A DNA stretch of 51,367 bases from Ilumatobacteraceae bacterium (GTDB lineage: Bacteria; Actinomycetota; Acidimicrobiia; Acidimicrobiales; Ilumatobacteraceae), in assembly GCA_025463305.1 (NCBI GenBank), contig JAOBWK010000053.1, positions 1 to 51,367 of the forward strand, given 5' to 3'. The notes beneath the pieces were generated by a model. The model ran no database searches. It saw nothing but the letters and a program-made list of their open reading frames with translations, and had not been told where the DNA came from. How positions within the stretch are numbered: position 1 is the stretch's first letter; each line of letters starts with the position of its first letter. The position numbers and the translations under genes are program-made. This document shows positions 33,598 to 42,502 of the stretch, one piece after another.

Positions 33598-36018
33598 CTA
33601 CATCCCCTTCACGGTTGGTCGTTCGCTCGCGCCGCCGAACGTGGTGTTCAACATCAGCACGTCAGCCGGGCTGAACGGTTGCTGGAGCCCGATCAGCTCG
33701 AGTGGCGTCTCGTTCGGATCGCGCGTCTTGCGCGTCTTCACCACCGGGTTGCCGGCGAACGCGTCGGGGTTCACGAGCGCGGCGACGCGGGGCAGGATCA
33801 CGATGATCAGGATCGTCAGCAGCGCGAACGTCCAGTTGCTGATCGTGTTGCGCAGCGCCAGCAACCAGATGCCGAGCTCGACCACGCAACCGGCGACGAG
33901 GAACGATCGCATCTTCTGCACGATCGGTCGGTAGCCGACGAAGATGTCGTTGACGAAGCCGCTCGGGTTGCGGCCGAGGCCGATGCCGATGGTGGCCGGG
34001 CCGATGCGCACGATCGCGTCGCCGAGCCAGTGGAAGATGCCGTGGAAGGAGTGGTAGTCGGTCTGCAGCTTGCCGAAGATGTTCTGCCCGACGAAGAACA
34101 CCGCGCCGTACATCAGGCCGCCGACGAAGCCGCCACTGACGTAGCCGACACCGGCGACGACGACGAGCATGAACAGGCTCAGCGACTCGAACAGGCTGAA
34201 CCGATCGGCCGTGACCGCGCCGGACTGCTGGGCGAGCAGGCACCCGCCGAGGCCGGCGATCGCCGCGGAGATCATGAACACCGACAGCTTCAGCGCGACG
34301 ATGTTCATGCCGAGCGTCGCGCACGCAGCCGGGCTGTCCTTCATCGCCGTCAGCCGTCGCCCGTACGAGCTGCGGCGGAGGACGATGAGCCCCACGCCGA
34401 GCACCGCGAACACGACGATCAACAGGATCATGAAGTTGGTCTGCGGAGTGAAGTCGATGCCGAACAGACGCGGCCGCGGCACCTGCAGGTTGGCGTTGGG
34501 GAAGATCGCCGACCAGCGCTGCCGGCTGAGCCACGAGCTGGTCGCGGCGAGCACGGTGAGCACCGTCGACCCGCCGAACGCGATGCCGGCGGCGCGCACG
34601 CCACGCGACCGGAACAGCGCGTAGGTGATGCCGAGGCCGGCGACGATGATGATCGTCAGCACGATCGGGTAGATGCGCCGCTGGGCGTGGAGCTCCTTGA
34701 AGACGATCTGCTCGACGCCGACGGAGAACGCCGCCGTCGCCAGCCCGAGGTACAGGCCGCGCAGGCGCAGCGCCGGCAGCGCGACGACGGCGCCGACGAC
34801 GGCCGTGGCGACGATCGCGATGAGGTACGGGAGCCACCCGGCCTTGGCGCCGATGTGGTGGCTGACGTGGTGGTAGAAGACGGTGCCGCCGATGGCACCG
34901 AACGCCATCGTGGCGAGGCTGATCTCGCCCGCGTAGCCGGAGAGCAGCACGAGCGACAGCATGATGATCGAGGCCGCGATCCCGTCGGACAGGGTGAGCA
35001 GATCGCGGGGCGCCATGATCCGCGAGATCATCACGACGAACGTGATCAGCAGTGCGCCGCCGACCAGCGCCTGCTGCAGCGACGGCATGTGGAACCGCTC
35101 ACGGGTGCGGGTGACCGAGGCGCCGCGCAACCGGTCCTGCGGCAGGATCAACAGCACGACGAACAGCAGGATCATCGGCGCTGCGCTGCGAACGTTGGAC
35201 GCCCAGTCGAAGCGCTTCGGGAAGATGCCGACGGGCGGGCTGAACGTGAGTCGGGTGACGAGGCCGAGCACGATCGCCCCGAAGTAGGTCCACGGGACGC
35301 TGCGCAACCGGCCGACCATCGCCGCCGCGAACGCATTGATGACGAGCAGGGTGAGCAGCGTGGTGCTCAACGAACCGCCGTTGAACGGCGTGATGAGGAT
35401 GCCGGCCAGCGCCGAGAGCGACACGCCGAGCATCCACGAGTACATCGGAGCGCGGTCCGGATGCCCGCCGTTCAACTGGAACAGCGAGCGGTCGTCGACG
35501 ACGGCGCGCATCGAGATGCCCATCCGGGTCTTGAACAGCAGCACGCGCAGCAGCACCGCGAGGAGCAGCGAGACCACGATGATGGTGACGTTGTGGTACG
35601 TGACGACCACGTGGAAGATCGTGAACTTGCGCAGCCCGAAGAACGGCTGCAGTGAGTGCGGCTTGCTCTGGTCCCAGATCCAGCCGGCGAGCGCGATGAA
35701 CGCGAGCATCAGCGAGATCGGGATGACGAGCTTGACGATCTCGGACGTGCCCTGCAGGCCGCGGATCACCACTCGATAGAGGACGAGCCCCATCAGCGGT
35801 GCGACGAACAGCAGCACGAACACGAGCGCGAGGGGTGCGGGCCAACCGTGGTCGACCCGCACCTCCCAGTAGACGAACGCGCAGAACATCCCCAGGGCAC
35901 CGTGGGCGAAGTTGAAGATGCCCGAGGTGGAGTAGGTCACCACGAGACCGCTGGCCGCGATCGCGTAGACGGCACCGATGACGAGGCCGTTGATGAGGAT
36001 GTTCAGGAACGTCTGCAT
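33598..36018 (-). CDS. Branched-chain amino-acid-type ABC permease, LivH-LivM fusion
   Basis: In the usual system LivH and LivM are separate. Here one 806-residue protein carries a LivH-like half (INGLVIGAVYAIAASGLV start, TSGIFNFAHGALGMF near 31-45) and a LivM-like half (LSGYAGEISLATMAFGAIGG, LRLRGLYLGLATAAFSVGVE, SSYGRRLTAMKDSPAACATLGMN). About 18-20 membrane helices are expected. The tail of about 45 residues is cytoplasmic. The binding protein gene lies 12 bases upstream. The two ATPase genes are not in the window. Confidence 0.88.
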   Translation of the reverse strand: MQTFLNILINGLVIGAVYAIAASGLVVTYSTSGIFNFAHGALGMFCAFVYWEVRVDHGWPAPLALVFVLLFVAPLMGLVLYRVVIRGLQGTSEIVKLVIPISLMLAFIALAGWIWDQSKPHSLQPFFGLRKFTIFHVVVTYHNVTIIVVSLLLAVLLRVLLFKTRMGISMRAVVDDRSLFQLNGGHPDRAPMYSWMLGVSLSALAGILITPFNGGSLSTTLLTLLVINAFAAAMVGRLRSVPWTYFGAIVLGLVTRLTFSPPVGIFPKRFDWASNVRSAAPMILLFVVLLILPQDRLRGASVTRTRERFHMPSLQQALVGGALLITFVVMISRIMAPRDLLTLSDGIAASIIMLSLVLLSGYAGEISLATMAFGAIGGTVFYHHVSHHIGAKAGWLPYLIAIVATAVVGAVVALPALRLRGLYLGLATAAFSVGVEQIVFKELHAQRRIYPIVLTIIIVAGLGITYALFRSRGVRAAGIAFGGSTVLTVLAATSSWLSRQRWSAIFPNANLQVPRPRLFGIDFTPQTNFMILLIVVFAVLGVGLIVLRRSSYGRRLTAMKDSPAACATLGMNIVALKLSVFMISAAIAGLGGCLLAQQSGAVTADRFSLFESLSLFMLVVVAGVGYVSGGFVGGLMYGAVFFVGQNIFGKLQTDYHSFHGIFHWLGDAIVRIGPATIGIGLGRNPSGFVNDIFVGYRPIVQKMRSFLVAGCVVELGIWLLALRNTISNWTFALLTILIIVILPRVAALVNPDAFAGNPVVKTRKTRDPNETPLELIGLQQPFSPADVLMLNTTFGGASERPTVKGM

Positions 36019-36030
36019 CGCGCTGACGTG

Positions 36031-37548
36031 TTACGGCGTGAAGGTGCCGTTGACCGTCGACACCCGGTTGACGAGCATCGCTGCCGTCACGGCCGGTGTG
36101 TCGATGTTCTTGACGACGTACTTGTCCTGGCAATCGAAGCCGTCGGTCGCGGGAGCGACCTGCTTGAAGCTGTCGCCGCTCATCTGCAGCAGGATGCCGC
36201 AGGTGCTGGTCTCGTTGGCGCCCGGGTCGTTCGGCGAGTGGAGCCCACCGGCGGTCCAGTCCTTGATCTTGTCGACCTCGGCGAACACGCACTTCGCGGT
36301 CACCGTCGAACCGCAGTTCTTCACGGCCGTGGCCCAGAGCAGGAACGCCGACGTCGAGGCCTCGCCGAGGATGGCGGGCTTGCCGCCGGCGGCGTTGATC
36401 AGGTCGAGGTACTTCTGCACGCCCGAGCCGGGCGTCGCCTGCTCGAAGGGCACGTAGTTGTCACGCACGAAGACGTGATCGGCAGCGCCGCCGTTGTCGG
36501 CGTTCCACTTGGCGAAGTCCGAGTCGTACTGGTTGTTCTCCGTGTACCACAGCGTCGGGTTGTAACCCACCTGCTTGGCCGCGGTCAGCAGGTTCTGGAA
36601 GTTCGGGTTCGGCGAGCCGACCCACACCACAGCGTCGACACCACAGGCCTGCAAGGCCTGGGCGAACGGCGTCCAGTCGGCCTCGCCGCCGATGCCGTAG
36701 ATCTGATCGCAGTCGAGGAAGTTCCAGCCGGCCGACGGGAAGCCGAACGCGTACTTGTCGCGGGGCTCCTGCGTGGCGGGGTACTGGGCATATACGAACG
36801 CGGCCTTCTTGACCGCGTCGGGGTACAGCGCAGCAGCCTGGTAGGCGCCGGAGACGGTGACCTCGTCACCCGGGGCCGGCACGGCCAGACGCACGCCGGG
36901 GCCCTGGTTGACGGCGCCGGACACGGCGAACCCCGGCATCTGCGCGAGCTGGCAGCCAATGCGGATCTGCTCCTCGCCGGAGTCGAAGACGTAGCCCTCG
37001 CCGACCATCATGAACACCTTGTCGGCACAGGCCTGGGTGTAGGCCTTGTCGACCTCCGTGACCTTGCCGTCGTAGAAGTTGCCGACGACCTGACGACCGT
37101 TGATGCCGCCCTGCTTGTTGCACCAGTCGATCATCGCCTTCATCGCGTCGGACATCTCCTTGTCGAGGCCGGGGGCTGCGGCATAGCCCTCGTCATCGCC
37201 GTAGCCGATGGTGATGTTGGTGTCGGTGACGCCCTTGTCGGTGGCGCCGTTCGCGGTGCCGGCGCCGCACGGCGACGGCAGGTCGCCGAACGTCTCGCCG
37301 GCCGGTGCGGTGGTCGTGGTGGCTGCCTCGGTCGTCGGCGTCGTGTCGACCGCGCTGGAGGCGGTGCTGGAGCCCGTGGTGGCTGCGCTCGACGCGGTGG
37401 CGGCGACCGTGGTGGCCGGTGCCGTCGTCGGTGCCGCAGTGCTGGCGGTCGTCGAGGACGCGGTGTCCTTGTGCCCACTCCCGCACGCGGCAGCGGCGAG
37501 GCCGACTGCCACGAGCACAGGAAGCAGACGCGTACGTGTTCGGCTCAT
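36031..37548 (-). CDS. ABC substrate-binding lipoprotein, LivJ-like (periplasmic binding protein type I)
   Basis: The 505-residue protein has a signal peptide with lipobox LAAAAC (Cys22), an Ala/Thr/Ser-rich linker to about residue 95, and a type I binding fold with TDTNITIGYGDDEGYAAAPG, GINGRQVVGNFYDG and VYAQYPATQEPRDKY. It captures the substrate outside the membrane for the fused permease encoded 12 bases downstream. The ligand could be an amino acid, amide or aromatic compound; it cannot be told from the sequence. A promoter-like sequence lies about 70 bases upstream. Confidence 0.88.
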   Translation of the reverse strand: MSRTRTRLLPVLVAVGLAAAACGSGHKDTASSTTASTAAPTTAPATTVAATASSAATTGSSTASSAVDTTPTTEAATTTTAPAGETFGDLPSPCGAGTANGATDKGVTDTNITIGYGDDEGYAAAPGLDKEMSDAMKAMIDWCNKQGGINGRQVVGNFYDGKVTEVDKAYTQACADKVFMMVGEGYVFDSGEEQIRIGCQLAQMPGFAVSGAVNQGPGVRLAVPAPGDEVTVSGAYQAAALYPDAVKKAAFVYAQYPATQEPRDKYAFGFPSAGWNFLDCDQIYGIGGEADWTPFAQALQACGVDAVVWVGSPNPNFQNLLTAAKQVGYNPTLWYTENNQYDSDFAKWNADNGGAADHVFVRDNYVPFEQATPGSGVQKYLDLINAAGGKPAILGEASTSAFLLWATAVKNCGSTVTAKCVFAEVDKIKDWTAGGLHSPNDPGANETSTCGILLQMSGDSFKQVAPATDGFDCQDKYVVKNIDTPAVTAAMLVNRVSTVNGTFTP

Positions 37549-37614
37549 GTGTGTATTCCCCCCGGAACAGAGCGCCGTGTCGTCGGTCTGACGACTTCGG
37601 CGGATTTGCTTGTT

Positions 37615-37660
37615 AACCTACAGTAGCTACATAAACAATGTCATGCGTAGTCGTACTACG
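37615..37660 (-). promoter_or_regulatory. Promoter-like element with nested palindromes upstream of the ABC operon
   Basis: On the minus strand ATGACA (37639-37644) and TAGGTT (37615-37620) are 18 bases apart, a good -35/-10 pair, about 67 bases upstream of the binding-protein start. The stretch is AT-rich against the surroundings. GTAGCTAC (37623-37630) lies in the spacer, and CGTAGTCGTACTACG (37646-37660, 6-base arms) lies just upstream, both operator-like. The divergent gene at 37720 may share control. Confidence 0.45.
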
Positions 37661-37719
37661 TTGACAGGGCAGTCCGAGCAGATGCGCATCGGGCGACACG
37701 ACACACCGGGGGGTGGCCG

Positions 37720-38754
37720 TTGAAGGCGGTGCAGGTGATGCAAGTGGGGCGACCGACCGAGGTCATCGAGGCCCGCGACATCGACGTCCCCGAGGTCGGG
37801 CCGGGCGAGGTGCGCGTCGCCGTGGCCGCTGCATCGGTGAACTTCGGCGACACGGCGCGCACCCGCGGTGGCGTCGCGACCGTTCAGATCCCGCCGCCGT
37901 TCACGCTCGGCATGGACGTGTGTGGCGTGGTCGAGGCTGCCGGCGAGGGGGCCGAGCACTGGCTCGGCAGGCGCGTCGTGGCGATGACGAAGATGTCGTT
38001 CGGCGGCATGGCCGAGCACGCGATCTGCCAGACGAACGGTGTGTTCGACGCGCCGGCCGAGCTCGACGATGCCGAGGCCGCCGCGTTCTTGCTGCCGTTC
38101 CACACGAGCTACATGGGCCTGCACAAGCGGGCCAAGCTGCAGGCCGGCGAGACCGTGCTCGTGGTCGGCGCAGCCAGCGGGGTCGGCACGGCGGCAATCC
38201 AGCTCGGTGTCGCGGCGGGCGCGAACGTGATCGCCATCGCGGGTGGCGCGACCAAGGGCGACTACTGCCGCGGCCTGGGCGCAACGGCATCGATCGACCA
38301 CGCGACCGAGGACATCTTCGACCGAGTCATGGAGCTCACCGACAACCGCGGCGCCGACGTCGTGTTCGATCTCGTCGGCGGCCCGCAGACCGAGACGATC
38401 TGGACGTGCGTCGCCCGCGAGGGCCGATACCTGCCCGTCGGCTTCAACGGCGAGGCCGAGGGTGGCTTGTCCGGCAAGCCGCTGCGCAAGGTGTCACTCG
38501 GCAACTTCGCGGTGCTCGGCGTGCTGCTGTCGTACACCAACGCTGCGATGCCGATGCGCAAGTTCGGGATGAACCCGTTCCCGCCGGAGACCGGTGCCGA
38601 GGTGCACGGCGCGCTGTGCGCGCTCGTCACGAGCGGCGCGATCCGCCCGGCGATCGGCCGGCGCATCTCGATGGGCGAGGTCGCCCAGACGTTGGAAGAC
38701 CACGAGCAGCGGCTCACCCACGGCCGCAGCGTCGTGATCATCTCCGGATCCTGA
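37720..38754 (+). CDS. Zinc-free MDR oxidoreductase, NADPH:quinone reductase-like
   Basis: The 344-residue medium-chain reductase lacks the zinc-ligand cysteines of the other two alcohol dehydrogenases in the window. It has SVNFGDTARTRG, the nucleotide-binding VVGAASGVGTAAIQLG (about 142-157) and DVVFDLVGG. Such enzymes reduce quinones, enones or acyl-enoyl substrates with NADPH. The start is TTG at 37720. It is divergent from the ABC operon, and a sulfotransferase gene follows after 12 bases. Confidence 0.87.
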   Translation: MKAVQVMQVGRPTEVIEARDIDVPEVGPGEVRVAVAAASVNFGDTARTRGGVATVQIPPPFTLGMDVCGVVEAAGEGAEHWLGRRVVAMTKMSFGGMAEHAICQTNGVFDAPAELDDAEAAAFLLPFHTSYMGLHKRAKLQAGETVLVVGAASGVGTAAIQLGVAAGANVIAIAGGATKGDYCRGLGATASIDHATEDIFDRVMELTDNRGADVVFDLVGGPQTETIWTCVAREGRYLPVGFNGEAEGGLSGKPLRKVSLGNFAVLGVLLSYTNAAMPMRKFGMNPFPPETGAEVHGALCALVTSGAIRPAIGRRISMGEVAQTLEDHEQRLTHGRSVVIISGS

Positions 38755-38766
38755 GGGGGAACCACC

Positions 38767-39924
38767 ATGGTGCAACTGAATCCCGATGACTTCGTCGCGG
38801 CCGCGCGGGCCCAGACCGGACTGGAGGACTTCGGCAGCGACAGCTACCGCGAGGGCCTCGAGATCTTCTGCCGGTCCGCCCAGGACGAGGCACGACTCAA
38901 CGACATCGGCTCGATGGCCGTGCCCGGAGGCATCACCTCCGCGCTCGCCAACCGGCTGCGCGTCGTCGACTACGCGAAGCAGCATCCGGAGGTGGCCGAC
39001 GAGCGGATCGAGGCGCCGTGGATCGTGATCGGCATGTTCCGTGCCGGCACCACGCTGATGAGCTACCTGTTGGAGAAGGATCCCGAGTCGCGGCCGTTGC
39101 TGCGATGGGAGGCCAACAACAGCGCGCCGCCGTCGACGGGCGATCACCGCAACGACCCGCGCGTCGAGGCCGAGAGGATGTCGTCCGACATGCTCGACAT
39201 GATCAACCCGCGGATCAAGGTCGTGCAGGGCGAGGAGCCCGACGGCCCCACCGAGTGCATCTCGGTCCTGAACCAGGACTTCAAGAGCCTCACGTGGGAA
39301 GCGCTCGCCAACGTGCCGACCTACGGCGCGTGGCTTCGTCAGACCGATCATCGTTCGGCGTACGAGTACCACAAGCTCGTCCTGCAGGTGCTCCAGAGCG
39401 GTGGCGTCCGCGGCCACTGGTCGTTGAAGAGCCCTCATCACGCGATGCGGCTGGACGCGCTGCACGCCGTCTACCCGGACGCGCGACTCGTGCTGATGCA
39501 CCGCGACCCGGTGGTGCTGTGCGCGTCGGTGTGCAGCCTGATCACCACGCTGACCGGCACGTTCAGCGACGACGCACAGCTGGCCTACGTCGCCGAGCAC
39601 TGGACGCAGATGCTCGAGGACTCGATCGATGGCGTGAACACCTTCCGCGACGCGCACCCCGACGTCGTCATCCACGACGTGCAGTACGCGGACCTCGTCC
39701 AGGACACCCTCGGCACGATGGAGGGGGTCTACGCCCGGTTCGGGGCCGAGCTCGCCGGCGACGCCCGCCAGGCGATGTCCGATCACGTGTCGTCTCGCCC
39801 GCAGGGCAAGTTCGGCAAGCACAGCTACAACCTCGAGGAGTTCGGGCTCGACGGCGCCGCCCTTCGCGAACGGTTCGCCGGCTACGTCGAGCGCTACGGC
39901 ATCCCGCTCGAAGCAGCGCGCTGA
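38767..39924 (+). CDS. PAPS-dependent sulfotransferase family protein
   Basis: The 385-residue cytoplasmic protein has the 5'-phosphosulfate-binding loop GMFRAGTT (89-96) and the 3'-phosphate-binding stretch RLVLMHRDPVVLCASVC (about 240-256), plus WSLKSPHH between them. Bacterial members of this group sulfate lipids, sterols or polyketides. The acceptor is unknown. GAGGGGG precedes the ATG. PAPS would come from the cysD-cysNC products encoded 7 kb upstream. It lies in a same-strand run with an MDR and an SDR enzyme. Confidence 0.85.
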   Translation: MVQLNPDDFVAAARAQTGLEDFGSDSYREGLEIFCRSAQDEARLNDIGSMAVPGGITSALANRLRVVDYAKQHPEVADERIEAPWIVIGMFRAGTTLMSYLLEKDPESRPLLRWEANNSAPPSTGDHRNDPRVEAERMSSDMLDMINPRIKVVQGEEPDGPTECISVLNQDFKSLTWEALANVPTYGAWLRQTDHRSAYEYHKLVLQVLQSGGVRGHWSLKSPHHAMRLDALHAVYPDARLVLMHRDPVVLCASVCSLITTLTGTFSDDAQLAYVAEHWTQMLEDSIDGVNTFRDAHPDVVIHDVQYADLVQDTLGTMEGVYARFGAELAGDARQAMSDHVSSRPQGKFGKHSYNLEEFGLDGAALRERFAGYVERYGIPLEAAR

Positions 39925-39943
39925 CACGTGCCAGCATGCGCCG

Positions 39944-40714
39944 ATGAGCACACCTGCTGATCCGGCGCACCTGTTCGACCTCACCGGCAAGATCGCCGTG
40001 GTCACCGGCGGCAGCCGCGGCCTCGGACGCGAGATGGTGCTCGCGTTCGCGGCCCAGGGCGCCGACGTCGTCATCGCCAGCCGGAAGGTGGAGAACTGCG
40101 AAGCCGTGGCCGGCGAGGTGCGCGCGCTCGGTCGACGCGCGCTCGCCGTCGCGTACCACGCCGCCTCGTGGAGCGCGGCCGACGAGCTGGCCGACGCCGC
40201 GTACGCCGAGTTCGGCCGCGTCGACGTGCTCGTCAACAACGCCGGCGTGTCGCCGCTGTACGAGTCGGTCGATGCGATCAGCGAAGACCTCTACGACAAG
40301 GTGATGGGCGTCAACCTCAAGGGTCCGTTCCGGCTGTCCGCCAACATCGGCACGCGCATGGTCACCGACGGCGGTGGCTCGATCGTGTTCGTCTCGTCGA
40401 TCGCGTCCCGTCGCCCCGGTCCGAACGAGCTGGTCTACGCGGCCGCCAAGGCCGGGATCAACAACCTCACCGCCGGGCTGGCGAAGACGTTCGGACCGAC
40501 GGTGCGCGTCAACTGCATCGTCCCCGGCCCGTTCCTCACCGACATCAGCAAGGCCTGGGACCTCGAAGCCTTCAACCGCTCGGCCCGCTTCGGGTTCGCG
40601 CTCCAGCGTGGCGGCCAGCCGCACGAGATCGTCGGCGCCGCGCTGTACTTCGCATCGGCGGCGAGCAGCTACACGACCGGAGCGCTGCTCGACATCGACG
40701 GCGGCCCGCGCTGA
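39944..40714 (+). CDS. Short-chain dehydrogenase/reductase
   Basis: The 256-residue classical SDR has the cofactor motif TGGSRGLG (about 21-28), NNAGVSP, the catalytic Ser in VSSIASRR and YAAAK. It probably oxidises or reduces a hydroxyl or keto group with NAD(P). It lacks the sequence style of mycofactocin-coupled SDRs. It starts 20 bases after the sulfotransferase gene and is convergent with the AhpD-like gene. Confidence 0.9.
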   Translation: MSTPADPAHLFDLTGKIAVVTGGSRGLGREMVLAFAAQGADVVIASRKVENCEAVAGEVRALGRRALAVAYHAASWSAADELADAAYAEFGRVDVLVNNAGVSPLYESVDAISEDLYDKVMGVNLKGPFRLSANIGTRMVTDGGGSIVFVSSIASRRPGPNELVYAAAKAGINNLTAGLAKTFGPTVRVNCIVPGPFLTDISKAWDLEAFNRSARFGFALQRGGQPHEIVGAALYFASAASSYTTGALLDIDGGPR

Positions 40715-40733
40715 GCGCGGCTGCGCTCGATCG

Positions 40734-41669
40734 TCAGCGAGCGGTGGCCGCGCGCACCGCGTCGATGTCGACGTTCGCGACGACGTCGCCGCCGGCATCG
40801 ATGTCGTAGAACTCGACACCCTCGGTCACCACCGGTGCATCCGCGCCGAACGCGACCGCGATCTTGTTCGCCGCATTGCGGACGACGTCGAGCACGATCT
40901 CGACGATCTCATGGGTGGTGAGGTGCTCGCGGACGCTCGCCGCCATTGCTGCGTCGATCGCCGACGGCTGGGTGACGAGCGCGTCGGTGAGGCGCAGCGC
41001 GACCTTCTGCCGTTCGGTGAAGTCGTGGTGCTCGTAGTCGTCGAGGTCGTCGAACACCGACGCATCGCCGGCGGCGTCGAGCGCGCGCACGCTGAGGCGC
41101 GACTGGCAGACCCGGCAGTTGTGGACCCGGGCACCACGCAACCGCACGAGCTCGGTGGTGAGCGGATCGAGCTCGTGGAGCATCGCGACCTGCTGCATGA
41201 ACCGCTCGAGCAGCGGCCACAGATCGGCGCCGTCGCCGCCGTCACCCGCCTCGATCCGGTAGGGCGAGTCGAACAGCCTGCCGAGGGCGATGCGCGCCCT
41301 GGCGAACACGTCGGACACGAACAGGACCTGCACGAAGGCGAACGCATCGGCGCCCATCGCGGACGTCATCGCGGCGCGCTGTTCGTCGGTGGTGCCGGCG
41401 ACGTCGACGACGAACTGCTCGGCGAAGGCCACGCACGGACCGACACGCGGATCGGCCGAGTTGGCCGATGCGCCCTCGCCCGACCACTGCGCATCGCTGC
41501 CGAGGATCGCCGCGATCGCGTGGCGGACCGGACTGAGCACCGTCACGTCGAGCGACTGCTGGGCCCGCCACTCGATCGAGTCGAACAACGCGAACTCCCC
41601 TGCCGCGACGGCCCGCCACGGGTTGTCGGCCGGCTCGCCGGCTTCGCTGGTCTTCGCCTCGTTCGTCAC
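40734..41669 (-). CDS. AhpD-like / carboxymuconolactone decarboxylase-type protein
   Basis: The 311-residue protein has the AhpD-like core in its C-terminal half: ELVRLRGARVHNCRVCQSR with the redox CxxC at Cys195 and Cys198, followed by FTERQKVALRLTDALVTQP and THEIVEIVLDVVRNAANK. The first 100 residues are not recognised. AhpD-type proteins use the Cys pair for peroxidase or thiol chemistry. The GTG start at 41669 is preferred; the open frame upstream is antisense to the pirin gene. It is divergent from that gene. Confidence 0.8.
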   Translation of the reverse strand: MTNEAKTSEAGEPADNPWRAVAAGEFALFDSIEWRAQQSLDVTVLSPVRHAIAAILGSDAQWSGEGASANSADPRVGPCVAFAEQFVVDVAGTTDEQRAAMTSAMGADAFAFVQVLFVSDVFARARIALGRLFDSPYRIEAGDGGDGADLWPLLERFMQQVAMLHELDPLTTELVRLRGARVHNCRVCQSRLSVRALDAAGDASVFDDLDDYEHHDFTERQKVALRLTDALVTQPSAIDAAMAASVREHLTTHEIVEIVLDVVRNAANKIAVAFGADAPVVTEGVEFYDIDAGGDVVANVDIDAVRAATAR

Positions 41670-41752
41670 GGAGCGGACTGTACCCCTGGCACCGCGACGG
41701 GAAACCCAGCGGAACCGCGACCGTCTCTCGCAGACAGGCCCTTGCGGAATAC

Positions 41753-41764
41753 TTGCGCGCGCAA
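41753..41764. promoter_or_regulatory. Perfect palindrome TTGCGCGCGCAA upstream of pirin gene
   Basis: This 12-base perfect palindrome ends 16 bases before the pirin ATG, with AATA and TATT on its outer sides, one extra base off symmetry. Position and form suit a MarR- or TetR-type operator. It could control the pirin gene, the divergent AhpD-like gene or both. Confidence 0.4.
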
Positions 41765-41780
41765 TATTGTTCGAAGGACC

Positions 41781-42484
41781 ATGAGCATCACGATCCAGCA
41801 GCCCGAGGACCGATTCGTCACCGACATCGGTTGGCTCGACTCCAAGCACTCGATGAACTTCGGCGAGCACTTCGACCGCCAGCACGGTCAGCACGGCCTC
41901 CTGCTCGTCAACAACGACGACATCGTCGCCCCCAGCGCCGGCTTCGGCACCCACGGTCACCGCGACATGGAGATCGTCACGTGGGTGCTCAGTGGCCAGG
42001 TCGCCCACCGCGACAGCGAGGGCAACAACGGCGTGCTGTACCCGGGCCTCGCCCAGCGCATGTCGGCCGGCAGCGGCATCCGCCACAGCGAGATGAACCC
42101 GAGCCCGGACGAGGCGGCGCACTTCATCCAGATGTGGGTCCTGCCCGACACGAACGGCATCAAGCCCGGCTACCAGCAGCTCGACATCAACGGCGAGCTT
42201 GCCAAGGGCGGCCTCGTCCGATCGCGTCGGGCAAGGGCCACGACGCAGCCATCAGCATCCACCAGCGCGACGCCGTGCTGTGGGGCGCGCGGCTGCAGGC
42301 CGGCCAGTCGGTGGTGCTGCCCGATGATCCGAACGTGCACGCGTTCGTCGCGCTCGGGTCCGCCGCACTCGAGACGGGCGAGTCCCTCGCCCAGGGCGCA
42401 GCGGCACGGCTGATCGACGGCGGCGGCGTGCGCGTCACGGCCGGCGACGACGGTGCCGAGCTCCTGGTCTGGGCGACTGCGTGA
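41781..42484 (+). pseudogene. Pirin family protein, interrupted by a frameshift
   Basis: The N-terminal part reads as pirin (HSMNFGEHFDRQHGQHG, FGTHGHRDMEIVTWVL with metal-binding His, GSGIRHSEMNPS) as far as about 42217. Beyond that the homologous sequence continues in another frame (PIASGKGHDAAISIHQRDAVLWGARL to the stop at 42482). One missing base in the GTCCG run near 42216-42219 would explain it; adding one base restores a 234-residue bicupin. It is either a recent pseudogene or a sequencing error. Pirins bind iron and some act as quercetinases. Confidence 0.85.
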
Positions 42485-42502
42485 CGGCCTAACCTGCAGC
42501 GC

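Noticed and set aside
33679..35655. Plus-strand open frame opposite the permease
   Set aside because: It is rich in Asp, Arg, Glu and Gln with no domain, and the minus strand encodes an evident LivH-LivM protein.
37720..38754. Third NDMA-type alcohol dehydrogenase
   Set aside because: It lacks both zinc-ligand sets and reads as a quinone-reductase-like MDR.
39944..40714. SDR as a mycofactocin-coupled dehydrogenase
   Set aside because: It has the TGGSRGLG classical pattern and lacks the sequence style and insertion of the mycofactocin-coupled SDR group.
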